A stretch of 64,000 nt of DNA from [Clostridium] symbiosum (GTDB lineage Bacteria; Bacillota; Clostridia; Lachnospirales; Lachnospiraceae), in NCBI GenBank assembly GCA_036419695.1, contig CP143946.1, positions 476,501 through 540,500 of the forward strand, written 5' to 3'. Positions within the stretch are counted from its first letter, which is position 1; every line of letters starts with the position of its first letter. Made by a program: the position numbers and the translations under genes. The notes beneath the pieces were generated by a model. That model was not told the DNA's origin and ran no database searches. It was given only the letters and a program-made list of their open reading frames with translations. Shown one piece after another: positions 43,020-52,714 of this stretch.

Positions 43020-44882
43020 ATGGCTGCGTACGAAGAACAGGAATATAACAGTCCCTTCAGCTTCGGGATATGGATGAAGCTGTCTCCATTTTTCAAACCG
43101 TATAAAAAGTTTTTCGCAATTACGCTGGGGCTCAACATGCTGCTGGCGGGCGTAGATATCCTCGTACCGCTGTTTCAGAGCTATGCAATTGATACGTTTA
43201 TCATACCCGGCCATATGAATGGCCTTGGGATATTTGCACTGATTTATATCGCAGTCATTATAGGCCAGACAGCCTGCGTCTACCTGTCCGTCCGTGCGGC
43301 GACGGTGATCGAGATGAATGTGGGAAAAGATTTAAAAAGAGCGCAGTTCCAGCATTTGCAGACACTGTCATTTTCCTACTACAATACGACGCCTGTGGGT
43401 TATATCCATGCCCGTGTCATGAGCGACACGCTGAGGATAGCGGGGATGATCGCATGGGGGCTGGTGGATATGTTCTGGGCCCTGATTTATGTGGTCAGCG
43501 TATTTGTGATTATGTTTATCCTGAATGCCCGCCTGGCGCTGATTATTACCGTGATTGTCCCATGCATCGCCTTGCTCACGATGTATTTCCAGAACCGGAT
43601 TCTAAAATGGAACCGGAAGGTCAGGCGGATTAATTCCCAGATTACCAGTTCTTACAATGAAGGCATTACCGGAGTTAAGACGTCAAAGAGCATGGTGATA
43701 GAAAATGACAATGAAAACCGGTTTTTTGAAAGAACATCGGATATGCATCATGCGGCGATCCGTTCGGCGAAGCTGAATGCGGTCTATATCCCGGCTATTT
43801 TATTTTTCAGCTCCGTGGCATCCGCGGTTGTATTGGCAAAGGGCGGATATATGGTGCAGGAGAATCTCATAAAACTTGGGACCTTGTCCGTATTTATCTC
43901 TTATGCGGTCGTTATCTTTGAACCAATCCAGCAGCTTGCCAGACTGCTGGCCGATCTCATTTCCTGTCAGGCGAATATTGAGCGGGTGATGGACCTTCTG
44001 GAACAGAAGCCGAATGTGGTGGACCGGCCCGATGTGCTTGCGAAGTATGGGGATGCTTTTTCACCCAATAAGGAAAATTGGGAACGGATCCGAGGAGATA
44101 TTGTGTTTGAGGATGTTTCCTTTATGTATCCGGACGGTAAGGAATATGTATTGGAGCATTTTAACCTTCATGTACCCGCCGGTATGAATGTCGCGATTGT
44201 AGGCGAGACGGGTGCAGGGAAGTCTACGCTTGTAAACCTCGTGGGCCGCTTTTTTGAGCCGACCAGGGGAAGAATCCTGATTGACGGTGTGGATTACCGC
44301 GAGCGGTCGCAGTTGTGGCTTCACAGCCAGATTGGCTATGTGCTGCAAAACCCTCATCTGTTTTCGGGAACCGTCCGGGAGAATATCAGATACGGACGCC
44401 TGGATGCCTCGGATGAAGAAATCGAGGAGGCCGCTGAACGTGTGTCCGCGGATAAGGTGGTCTCGAAAATGGAAAAGGGGTATGACAGCGATGTGGGCGA
44501 GAGCGGCGGCCTGCTGTCGACCGGTGAGAAGCAGTTGATTTCATTTGCGCGGGCAGTTCTTGCCAACCCGGCTATTTTTGTTCTGGATGAGGCGACTTCC
44601 TCAATCGATACACAGACGGAAAAGCTGATCCAGGATGCAACGGACCATCTGCTGAAGGGACATACTTCGTTCGTGATTGCCCACCGCCTTTCCACAATCC
44701 GCCAGGCGGACTTGATCCTGGTGGTAAAGGATGGAAAGATTATAGAGCGGGGCAGCCACCTGGAACTGCTGAATAAAAAGGGATATTACTATGAACTGTA
44801 TTCCAGGCAGTTTGAGGAAGAGGCGGCTATGAGAATATATGCGGGGGAACCGGAAAAGGCGAATCAGGAAAACGAGTTTTGA
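43020..44882 (+). CDS. ABC exporter half, catalytic subunit (LmrD/YheH-like)
   Basis: 620 residues, six helices (about 25-320) and an NBD with GETGAGKSTLV, a variant signature LLSTGEKQLISFARA and a complete Walker B FVLDEATSSIDT. It thus supplies the catalytic glutamate lacking in the upstream partner. Gene order and 3-bp spacing show a heterodimer. After its stop there are 16-bp tandem repeats and a strong terminator. Confidence 0.92.
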   Translation: MAAYEEQEYNSPFSFGIWMKLSPFFKPYKKFFAITLGLNMLLAGVDILVPLFQSYAIDTFIIPGHMNGLGIFALIYIAVIIGQTACVYLSVRAATVIEMNVGKDLKRAQFQHLQTLSFSYYNTTPVGYIHARVMSDTLRIAGMIAWGLVDMFWALIYVVSVFVIMFILNARLALIITVIVPCIALLTMYFQNRILKWNRKVRRINSQITSSYNEGITGVKTSKSMVIENDNENRFFERTSDMHHAAIRSAKLNAVYIPAILFFSSVASAVVLAKGGYMVQENLIKLGTLSVFISYAVVIFEPIQQLARLLADLISCQANIERVMDLLEQKPNVVDRPDVLAKYGDAFSPNKENWERIRGDIVFEDVSFMYPDGKEYVLEHFNLHVPAGMNVAIVGETGAGKSTLVNLVGRFFEPTRGRILIDGVDYRERSQLWLHSQIGYVLQNPHLFSGTVRENIRYGRLDASDEEIEEAAERVSADKVVSKMEKGYDSDVGESGGLLSTGEKQLISFARAVLANPAIFVLDEATSSIDTQTEKLIQDATDHLLKGHTSFVIAHRLSTIRQADLILVVKDGKIIERGSHLELLNKKGYYYELYSRQFEEEAAMRIYAGEPEKANQENEF

Positions 44883-44889
44883 CAATTTC

Positions 44890-44969
44890 CATTATTGCAC
44901 CATCCCATTATTGCACCATCCCATTATCGCACCATCCCATTATTGCGCCATCTCATTGCTGCGTCATTC
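44890..44969. repeat. 16-bp tandem repeat, about five copies
   Basis: The unit CATTATTGCACCATCC begins at 44890 and repeats with increasing divergence to the right (copy three has ATCG, copy four GCGCC, copy five CATTGCTGCGTCATTC). It starts 8 bp after the ABC exporter stop. Confidence 0.88.
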
Positions 44970-45012
44970 AATTATTGACTTATTTCATTATACCATCATT
45001 CCATCATTCCAG

Positions 45013-45066
45013 CCCCCCCCTTTCCATGTATCTGTAATCTCATTTTACCGATACATGGGAGGGGGG
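45013..45066. terminator. Strong hairpin terminator after the ABC exporter genes
   Basis: A run of eight C followed by TTTCCATGTATC pairs with GATACATGGGAGGGGGG, about 18 bp with a 17-base loop. It is followed by ATATTCTT only, so the U-tract is modest. It closes the gap that also holds the 16-bp repeats. Confidence 0.7.
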
Positions 45067-45225
45067 ATATTCTTATCATAACCAACAATTCACCTTTACC
45101 AATCATGCCTCATTTCCTGCAAGTTGTGCAGAATTTTTCACAGCCCCTAAAAATTATGGTAAAGTGACACCATCAAAAGCACCGCGGTTTTATCGGGTGC
45201 ACACATAGATACAGGGAGGTAGAAT

Positions 45226-48138
45226 ATGTTAGCAATTAATATGGCAGATGTGGTAAATGTATTAAATACCTGCAAACCATATCTTATCGGCTTTGCCGTC
45301 GTGCTGGTACTTGCGGTTATTGCAATCGTGGCAGTGCACAAGATGCAGGCGCACAAGAGGAAACTGGTGCGCGCCGAGGCGGGGATCGCAATCCTTTTGG
45401 CGCTCGTTGTAACCGTAAATTTAATCTGCTGGGGACCTATGTCCAGCATGATTTCACTCGCAACCGGTAACGGCACAATATCCACGGAAACATCCGACGA
45501 GGCGACGGAACTTTGTACGGAGATTGCGGAGGAAGGAATCGTACTGCTGAAAAATGAGGGAAATACGCTTCCCCTGGCAGGCGGCAATTTAAATGTGTTT
45601 GGCTGGGCATCCACCAACCCCTGCTACGGCGGTACGGGTTCCGGATCCCTGTCCGATGCCTATGAGACCGTAAGTCTTCTTCAGGGCCTGGAGAACGCCG
45701 GTTTCAAGTTGAATACCGAACTTTCCGATTTCTACACATCCTACCGCGCGGACCGTCCCGTAGTCGGAATGTGGGAGCAGGACTGGACGCTTCCTGAGCC
45801 GACGGCCGATTCCTACAGTGCAGAGCTGCTGGATAACGCCAGGGCATTCTCGGATACGGCAATGGTGGTAATTACACGTGTCGGCGGTGAGGGCGCGGAT
45901 CTGCCGCTGGATGTCAGCCAGGTGACTTATACAAATAACTCCGACAGCTATAACGATTTTGAGCCGGGAGAACATTTCCTCCAGCTTGATAAGACGGAGA
46001 AAGATATGATCGATCTGGTCTGCTCCAACTTCGACAACGTCGTTGTGGTTTACAATGGCGCAAACGCCATGGAACTCGGTTTTGTTAACGAGTATGAGCA
46101 GATTAAAAGTGTTGTATGGTGTCCGGGAACCGGTCAGTCCGGCTTTAACGGCCTGGGAGCAGTTCTGAGCGGAAAGGTGAATCCGTCCGGCAGAACCAGC
46201 GATACCTTTGTATTTGATTTGGAAACAACGCCTACGTCAAATAATTTTGGAAACTTTACCTATGACAATATGGATGAATTCAAGGTGACCCAGACCGGCT
46301 TTACCGGCAAAGAGGAGATCACGACCCCATCCTTTATCGATTATGTGGAGGGCATTTACGTAGGATACCGTTTCTACGAGACGGCTGCGGCCGAGGGGCT
46401 GATCGATTATGACAAAACCGTTCTTTACCCCTTTGGATATGGACTTTCCTACACGGAATTTACACAGGAAATGGGAGAAATCTCGGAGCAGGACGGAAGA
46501 ATAAGCTTTGATGTAACCGTGACTAATACCGGGACTACCGCCGGTAAGGATGTGGTGGAAGTCTATTACAATCCGCCTTATGAGAACGGTGGAATCGAAA
46601 AAGCTTCGGCCAACCTGATTGCATTTGACAAGACGGATTTGCTTGAGCCGGGAGCTTCCCAGACTTTGACCATCACATTTACAGCGGAAGATATGGCGTC
46701 TTATGATTACCGGGATGCAAAGGGGTATGTGCTGGATGCGGGCGACTATATCATCAGCATCAACCGCGATTCCCACAATATCCTGGCAGAACAGACTTAT
46801 ACCGTGGATGAAACCATCCGCTACACAGGGGAGGAAGGACGTTCCACCGATGTACTTACGGCAACCAACCTGTTTGACTACGCGGCGGGAGATCTGACTT
46901 ACCTTTCACGCAGGGACGGATTTGCCAACTATGAGGCGGCAACGGCCGCACCGGCAAGCCTGACGCTTAAGGACGAAGAAAAAGCGCTGTTCATCAACAA
47001 CAGCAATTATAATACGGAGAGCCTGAACCTGGCGGACGATGAGATGCCGGTGACAGGAGCTAAGAACAGTATCAAACTGGCCGACCTGCGCGGCGCATCC
47101 TATGACGATACGCGGTGGGAAGACCTGCTCGACAATATGACGGTCGGCGACATGGATACGGTCATTGCCCTCGGCGGATACCAGACCTCGGCAGCGGGCA
47201 GCGTCGGAAAGGTGCAGACCATCGACTGTGACGGCCCGGCTTCCATCAACAATAACTTTACAGGAACCGGCTCCATCGGCTTCCCGTCGGCAGTTATGAT
47301 CGCATGTACCTGGAATGAAGACATTGCGGAGGCATTTGGACAGAGTATCGGAAAGATGGCCGATGAAATGGGAGTTTCCGGCTGGTATGCACCGGCTATG
47401 AACATCCACCGCTCCGCATTTGCAGGACGTAACTTTGAGTATTATTCTGAGGACGGTGTGCTGTCCGGAAGGATTGCGGCAAAAGCGGTCATCGGGGCGG
47501 AGCAGTACGGTGTATACGCTTATATCAAACATTTTGCATTAAATGATCAGGAGACAAACCGTACCAGCATGCTGTGTACGTGGACGAATGAGCAGGCAAT
47601 CCGTGAAATTTACTTAAAACCGTTTGAGATTGCGGTGAAAGAGGGCGGAGCCAAGGCAGTCATGTCTTCCTTCAACTATATCGGTACCAGATGGGCAGGC
47701 GGTTCCTCCGAGCTGTGCAACACAGTACTCAGGGACGAATGGGGATTCAAAGGATTTGTGCTGACCGACTACTTCGGTGTTTACGGTTACATGAGTTCGG
47801 ATCAGGCAATCCGGAACGGCACCGACGCCATGCTGGTGGCATACGACACAGAAACAAACCATGTAAAAGATACGAAGAGCGCAACCGGAGTGAAGGCAAT
47901 GCGCCAGGCATGCAAAAATGTGATGTATACGGTAGTAAACAGCCGTGCCTATGAAGCGGAGAATTTACAGACCGGATTGCTGCCATGGCAGATAATGGCG
48001 ATTGTGATTGATGTCATCCTTGCGGCCGGCATTCTCGGTCTGGAACTTGTAGCTGTGAAACGCTACAAAAAGAGAAGCGGTGAGGCGCCAGTCCTGGAAT
48101 CCGCACCGTTAAATGATTCAGAGGATTCCAAGCTTTAA
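45226..48138 (+). CDS. Membrane-anchored GH3 beta-glucosidase with reversed domain order
   Basis: 970 residues. Two N-terminal helices (about 14-36 and 46-66) and one near the C-terminus (about 925-950, GLLPWQIMAIVIDVI) flank the enzyme. The GH3 C-terminal domain comes first (EEGIVLLKNEGNTLPL at about 105), with a fibronectin-like part (VTVTNTGTTAGKDVVEVYY), and the catalytic barrel follows (GRNFEYYSEDGVLSG, YIKHFALNDQE). The nucleophile is D848 in FVLTDYFG. This reversed arrangement is known in some GH3 enzymes of rumen and gut bacteria. GGGAGG precedes the ATG. Enzyme side (cytoplasm or outside) is not certain; two N-terminal helices would return it to the starting side. Confidence 0.9.
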   Translation: MLAINMADVVNVLNTCKPYLIGFAVVLVLAVIAIVAVHKMQAHKRKLVRAEAGIAILLALVVTVNLICWGPMSSMISLATGNGTISTETSDEATELCTEIAEEGIVLLKNEGNTLPLAGGNLNVFGWASTNPCYGGTGSGSLSDAYETVSLLQGLENAGFKLNTELSDFYTSYRADRPVVGMWEQDWTLPEPTADSYSAELLDNARAFSDTAMVVITRVGGEGADLPLDVSQVTYTNNSDSYNDFEPGEHFLQLDKTEKDMIDLVCSNFDNVVVVYNGANAMELGFVNEYEQIKSVVWCPGTGQSGFNGLGAVLSGKVNPSGRTSDTFVFDLETTPTSNNFGNFTYDNMDEFKVTQTGFTGKEEITTPSFIDYVEGIYVGYRFYETAAAEGLIDYDKTVLYPFGYGLSYTEFTQEMGEISEQDGRISFDVTVTNTGTTAGKDVVEVYYNPPYENGGIEKASANLIAFDKTDLLEPGASQTLTITFTAEDMASYDYRDAKGYVLDAGDYIISINRDSHNILAEQTYTVDETIRYTGEEGRSTDVLTATNLFDYAAGDLTYLSRRDGFANYEAATAAPASLTLKDEEKALFINNSNYNTESLNLADDEMPVTGAKNSIKLADLRGASYDDTRWEDLLDNMTVGDMDTVIALGGYQTSAAGSVGKVQTIDCDGPASINNNFTGTGSIGFPSAVMIACTWNEDIAEAFGQSIGKMADEMGVSGWYAPAMNIHRSAFAGRNFEYYSEDGVLSGRIAAKAVIGAEQYGVYAYIKHFALNDQETNRTSMLCTWTNEQAIREIYLKPFEIAVKEGGAKAVMSSFNYIGTRWAGGSSELCNTVLRDEWGFKGFVLTDYFGVYGYMSSDQAIRNGTDAMLVAYDTETNHVKDTKSATGVKAMRQACKNVMYTVVNSRAYEAENLQTGLLPWQIMAIVIDVILAAGILGLELVAVKRYKKRSGEAPVLESAPLNDSEDSKL

Positions 48139-48166
48139 AGAGGGAAAAGAAAGAGCGGGTGCATTT

Positions 48167-50689
48167 ATGAAACATATGGATATCATAGAAAAAATGACGG
48201 TGGAGGAAAAAGCGGCATTCTTAAGCGGCAAGAATGAATGGCAGAGCCGGGATATCCCGCATCTCGGCATTCCATCCATCTTCTGTGCGGACGGACCTCA
48301 CGGCGTGAGGAAGCAGGCGGGCGAGGGGGATCACCTTGGGTTGAATCCCTCTCTGCCGGCAACCTGTTTTCCAACTGCGGCAACGGTCGCAAACAGCTGG
48401 GATGAGGAGCTGGGTGAGGAACTGGGCCGGGTATTGGGCGCCGAGGCGGCAGCCCTTGGGGTGAATGTGCTGTTGGGCCCGGGCCTGAATATGAAGCGCA
48501 GCCCGCTCTGCGGCCGGAATTTCGAGTACTTTTCCGAAGACCCGTACCAGGCGGGAAAAATGGCCGCATCCTATATCAGGGGCATACAGAGCCAGGGAGT
48601 GGCGGCCTGCCCGAAACACTTTGCGGTAAACAGCCAGGAACTCAGGCGAATGGCAATGAACGCCGTCATTGATGAGCGTACTTTGCGGGAAATCTATCTG
48701 ACCGGATTCGAGATTGCGGTAAAAGAGGGCGGGGCCAAAGCCCTGATGACCAGTTATAATGAGATAAACGGAACGTATGCGAATGAAAATGAGCATTTGC
48801 TGAAGGATATCCTCCGGGGCGAATGGGGATTCGACGGGATGGTAGTGACGGACTGGGGCGGTTCCAACGACCATGTCCGCGGCGTGGCATGCCGTTCGAA
48901 CCTGGAGATGCCGACGCCGGGGCTGGACTCCGCAAGGCAGCTTCTCAAAGCGCTTGACGAGGGCAGACTGACCATGGAGGAGCTGGACACCTGCGTGGAC
49001 GATCTTCTCGACGCGGTGCTGTCGCTGACGGAAAACAGCCGGGCCGGCGCAGGAGCGGAAGAAGGGAAAGAGACAAAGCCAGAGGAAAAGCCGGACGGAG
49101 AGACAGCCGGACCAGCAGATAGAAAGTCAGGTAAAAGTGCTGCCGGATTCGACGCGGCGGCTCATAATGCCATAGCATGGAAGGCTGCGTCGGAGAGCAT
49201 TGTGCTTTTGAAAAATGTGCCGGATCCGGAACCTCTGCTGCCCCTTAAAAAATCATGCAGCGTGGCATTGATTGGAGACTTTGCAATTCGCCCGCGGTAT
49301 CAGGGAGCCGGTTCCTCTCTGGTGAATCCGATTATGGAAATCGCAACGATGGAAACCATGATTTCCGGCTATCCGCTCGTCAACGCCGGATGCGCGGCGG
49401 GCTACCGGCGCACCGGTGAGGCGGATGAGGCGCTGAAAAAAGAAGCGCTTGATTTGGCGCAGAGTGCGGATGTGGTAATTTACTGCTTTGGACTCAACGA
49501 GATCAGCGAGTCGGAGGGAATGGACCGCAGCCATATGCGGATTCCGCAGAACCAGATTGAACTGCTGGAAGCGCTCGTAAAGGTAAACAGCAATATTGTC
49601 GGTGTATTGAGCGGCGGTTCCGCGGTTGAAATGTCATGGCACCACTGCTGCAAGGCGATTGTCCACGGTTATCTGGGCGGCCAGGCGGGAGCGGGCGCCA
49701 TGCTCGATGTGCTGACCGGCAAGGTTAATCCGTCCGGAAGGCTCGCCGAGACATATCCGGTACGGTATGAGGATACCCCTGCATTCCGCTACTTCCCGAG
49801 TACGGAGCGGAATTCGGAATATCGGGAGAGCCTGTATATCGGCTACCGGTACTACGACACCGCCAGGGTCCGCGTGCAGTACCCCTTTGGTTACGGCCTG
49901 TCCTACACGTCTTTTGTCTACAGCGGGCTGACGGTGACGGAGACAGGGGTAACCTTCTGCCTTGAGAATACCGGGGAATGTGACGGCGCGGAGGTGGCGC
50001 AGCTTTACGTCGGGTGCTGGGACGGAGCCGTATTCCGCCCGGAAAAGGAGCTGAAGGGATTTAAAAAGGTATTCCTGAAACGGGGAGAGAAAAAACAGGT
50101 TTCAATCCCGTTTGACGATAAGACATTCCGGTACTGGAACGTTGCGACAAACCAGTGGGAGACGGAGGCGGGAACCTACCAGATTCTGGTCGGCGCCTGC
50201 GTGCTTGATATCCGGCTCAGCGGCAGCATCACTCGTACGGGAACAACGGACAGACTGCCCTATGAAGGTCTGGAACTGCCGTCTTACCGTACCGGCTTTA
50301 TTCAGAATGTGGATCGGGAGGAGTATGAGAAACTTCTTGGGCATCCCCTTCCCTCCGGCAAGTGGATGGGAGAACTGGGGCTCAACGATGCAGTCTGCCA
50401 GATGTATTATGCAAAGAGCGGACTCGCCAGGCTCATTTATAAGGTGCTGACCGATAAAAAGAATAAAAACGAGGCGGCCGGGACTCCGGACCTCAACTTG
50501 CTGTTCCAGTATAATATCCCGTTCCGGGCGATTGCCAAGATGACGGGAGGTATGGTCAGCATGGAAATGGCGGAGGGGGCTGTGACCGTGGTGAACGGAC
50601 ATTTCTTCCGGGGAATCGGACGGATTATAGCCGGATTCTTCCGCAATTTAAAGGCGAATAAGCAGTATGAGAAGAAATTAGGGAACTGA
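48167..50689 (+). CDS. GH3 beta-glucosidase, cytoplasmic, normal domain order
   Basis: 840 residues from ATG 48167, 28 bp after the first GH3 gene; an in-frame start at 48113 overlaps that gene. The barrel domain comes first (FCADGPHGVRKQ, GRNFEYFSEDPYQAG, CPKHFAVNSQE) with nucleophile D229 in VVTDWGGS. The alpha/beta sandwich (ESIVLLKN) and a fibronectin-like domain follow. A charged, probably flexible linker (GAEEGKETKPEEKPDGETAG) sits between the first two domains. No signal peptide. It likely cleaves beta-linked glucosides delivered or trimmed by the upstream membrane enzyme. Confidence 0.92.
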   Translation: MKHMDIIEKMTVEEKAAFLSGKNEWQSRDIPHLGIPSIFCADGPHGVRKQAGEGDHLGLNPSLPATCFPTAATVANSWDEELGEELGRVLGAEAAALGVNVLLGPGLNMKRSPLCGRNFEYFSEDPYQAGKMAASYIRGIQSQGVAACPKHFAVNSQELRRMAMNAVIDERTLREIYLTGFEIAVKEGGAKALMTSYNEINGTYANENEHLLKDILRGEWGFDGMVVTDWGGSNDHVRGVACRSNLEMPTPGLDSARQLLKALDEGRLTMEELDTCVDDLLDAVLSLTENSRAGAGAEEGKETKPEEKPDGETAGPADRKSGKSAAGFDAAAHNAIAWKAASESIVLLKNVPDPEPLLPLKKSCSVALIGDFAIRPRYQGAGSSLVNPIMEIATMETMISGYPLVNAGCAAGYRRTGEADEALKKEALDLAQSADVVIYCFGLNEISESEGMDRSHMRIPQNQIELLEALVKVNSNIVGVLSGGSAVEMSWHHCCKAIVHGYLGGQAGAGAMLDVLTGKVNPSGRLAETYPVRYEDTPAFRYFPSTERNSEYRESLYIGYRYYDTARVRVQYPFGYGLSYTSFVYSGLTVTETGVTFCLENTGECDGAEVAQLYVGCWDGAVFRPEKELKGFKKVFLKRGEKKQVSIPFDDKTFRYWNVATNQWETEAGTYQILVGACVLDIRLSGSITRTGTTDRLPYEGLELPSYRTGFIQNVDREEYEKLLGHPLPSGKWMGELGLNDAVCQMYYAKSGLARLIYKVLTDKKNKNEAAGTPDLNLLFQYNIPFRAIAKMTGGMVSMEMAEGAVTVVNGHFFRGIGRIIAGFFRNLKANKQYEKKLGN

Positions 50690-50704
50690 ACACACAGGCT
50701 GCTT

Positions 50705-50747
50705 TCCGCGAGGCGTTTTCACATGATTATTTGTGAAAATCCCGAGT
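50705..50747. repeat. Short palindromic repeat unit
   Basis: TCCGCGAGGCGTTTTCACA is followed by a loop and TGTGAAAATCCCGAGT. The arms TTTTCACA and TGTGAAAA pair (50716-50723 with 50732-50739). The minus strand of the 2967-3135 element contains the same flanks (TCCGCAGGG, TTTTCATG, CATGAAAATCCCGAGT) with a different loop, so both are one family. Confidence 0.6.
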
Positions 50748-50814
50748 CGTGCGGCTGTTTCCCACGGGGTGTCCATCAGCGGAATCGGTTGGAAAATAAG
50801 GAGGCGCAAGACAG

Positions 50815-51435
50815 TTGAAAAAGATATATGACAGTTGGTCAGGGCGTTATAAGCAATTTGAAGAACAGCATCCAAAACTGTCGAAATGGGTTTATCAGAT
50901 TTTTTACTTTTTTGTTTTCAGCATGGGAGTTACGATCTTTCAGTATCTGGTGTTCACATTCATGCCGGGAATGCTGGGAATCGGCCTGGCGGGAACGGAA
51001 TTTATGTGGCCGAAGAAGGAACTCAGCATCCTGGGCGTGGATTTTACATGGAGCCTGCTGGGATATAACGTACTGCGGGACGCTTCCGGAGCGGTGGTCA
51101 TCGGCGGGGGGCTGGGATATTTTATCAGCTATGAGGTGGGCTCATTCCTCGCCCAATGTATTAACTTTCCACTGCAGAGAAATATTACCTTCAAGAGCCA
51201 TGGAAATCCCGCGTACCAGGCAATGTGGTATTTTATCGCGTGGGTTGTGATTTCCCTGATCTGCAACGGATTTAATAATCTCTGGATGCCGATTGCCTAC
51301 AGTTACATGCCGCCTGCAGTTTATAATCTGCTTGTGACATTTATCACGGGCGGAGTTTCCATGGTGATATTCTTCTTTGTATTCAAGATTATTTTTCCGG
51401 AAGGCACTCCACAGGAATCAAAACAGACAGGGTAA
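50815..51435 (+). CDS. GtrA-like small membrane protein
   Basis: 206 residues with about four hydrophobic helices, starting from a TTG preceded by AAGGAGG. A segment PLQRNITFKSHGNP before helix three resembles the basic motif of GtrA-family proteins, which help move polyprenol-linked sugars or modify cell-surface polymers. It is longer than usual (about 130-150) owing to an inserted loop (GLAGTEFMWPKKELSILG). Its 3' end overlaps the convergent histidine kinase gene by 47 bp. Family call tentative. Confidence 0.6.
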   Translation: MKKIYDSWSGRYKQFEEQHPKLSKWVYQIFYFFVFSMGVTIFQYLVFTFMPGMLGIGLAGTEFMWPKKELSILGVDFTWSLLGYNVLRDASGAVVIGGGLGYFISYEVGSFLAQCINFPLQRNITFKSHGNPAYQAMWYFIAWVVISLICNGFNNLWMPIAYSYMPPAVYNLLVTFITGGVSMVIFFFVFKIIFPEGTPQESKQTG

Positions 51436-52714
51436 ACCAGTTGTCCTTGGACTGAAGGGTCATAGAGCCGCCGTACTTTTGTGCGGCGGCTTGAATGCTT
51501 TTAAGGCCGTAACCGTGATACTGGGTGTTGCCCTTCGTTGTGCGGGGAAGCCGGCCGGAATTGAACTCCAGTGGAGTTTCCGTATAATTTTCAAACTGGA
51601 TCATTAAAAACTGGTTTTTCCTGAACATGGACAGGGTCACCAGACGTTTTTCCGGATCTTCAAACTGGGAAACGCATTCGATGGCATTGTCCAGGGCATT
51701 GCCGAAAATGGAGCAGATATCTTTTACATGCATAAAGGAAATGAGACTTCCGTCCGCCATACAGGTGAAGGTAATCTCTTTCTGGGAGCAATAAGTGCTT
51801 TTCGTGGTAAGCACGACGTCCAGCACCCGGTTTCCGGTATTGGTCAGGGCTTCCTGCGTGAGAATAGCCTGTTCCATTTCCGCCAGATATTGATTACGTT
51901 TTTCCGGATCTTCCTCCGCCCGGATGGCAATCATGTAGTGTTTTAAGTCATGAAATTCCCGGCGCAGCAGCTCCACATTATCGATGGACATGCGGTACTG
52001 GTCATACTGCCTCTGGAGCATCACGTTCATGAGCTGGTTTTCGCCGCGCATCCGCAGCTCCTCCCGTTTTTCCATCTGGGCGGCCAGCATGACGAGGCCT
52101 CCAAAATCCACGAGAGTGCGGACATACAGGATCGAACTGGTGGCGCTGGAAAACGGAGTGTCCGGCATGATAAAGCTCAGATTGCTGATAGTAAATGCCG
52201 CCAGTACAATCGTGGTGGCGCCCACCAGCTCTTTATTTCCCACATTCATATTCTCATCCTGCGGAATGTGCTCACGTTCCAGAAACCAGTATACGAAATA
52301 GACCACCAGATACACCACAGTCATAATAGCCGCGGTTATGAAGAAATTGTACAGCTGGAAATGAACCACCAGCCAGACATTAAGCTGCCACTGCAGGGAG
52401 GCGGCAAATTCCGCCAGCACAAAGGCGCGGATACAGCAAAATCCTGCATCCTGGGGCGTCACATCGCATATCCGGAAGATAAACAGATACATGCAGAAAG
52501 CAGCGCCCAGCATCCCGGGTATCCAGAGAAACAGCGGGGCAATTCCGGCCAGGTGCTGATAGAGCAGAAACCATAAAAGCATTCCGGCAAACGCGCCGTA
52601 AAGCTTTATTCCGGAAATTTTTCTTCGCAGCATCATAATATAGGAGACGCACGCCGCCCACTCGGCAATGGCCGTGCATATCCTGGGCGTGTCCATCAGG
52701 TTGGCAATATTCAT
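51389..52714 (-). CDS. GHKL sensor histidine kinase (AgrC-like)
   Basis: 441 residues. The first 210 are six to seven helices forming a membrane sensor. The phosphoacceptor is in REFHDLKHYM (about residue 253), with N-box NALDNAIECV and G-box YHGYGLKSI; the GHKL ATPase type pairs with LytTR regulators. The start overlaps the regulator gene by four bases (ATGA), so the two are co-translated. No AgrB or AgrD gene lies nearby, so the signal is unknown. Confidence 0.92.
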   Translation of the reverse strand: MNIANLMDTPRICTAIAEWAACVSYIMMLRRKISGIKLYGAFAGMLLWFLLYQHLAGIAPLFLWIPGMLGAAFCMYLFIFRICDVTPQDAGFCCIRAFVLAEFAASLQWQLNVWLVVHFQLYNFFITAAIMTVVYLVVYFVYWFLEREHIPQDENMNVGNKELVGATTIVLAAFTISNLSFIMPDTPFSSATSSILYVRTLVDFGGLVMLAAQMEKREELRMRGENQLMNVMLQRQYDQYRMSIDNVELLRREFHDLKHYMIAIRAEEDPEKRNQYLAEMEQAILTQEALTNTGNRVLDVVLTTKSTYCSQKEITFTCMADGSLISFMHVKDICSIFGNALDNAIECVSQFEDPEKRLVTLSMFRKNQFLMIQFENYTETPLEFNSGRLPRTTKGNTQYHGYGLKSIQAAAQKYGGSMTLQSKDNWFTLSVLIPVECLPEK

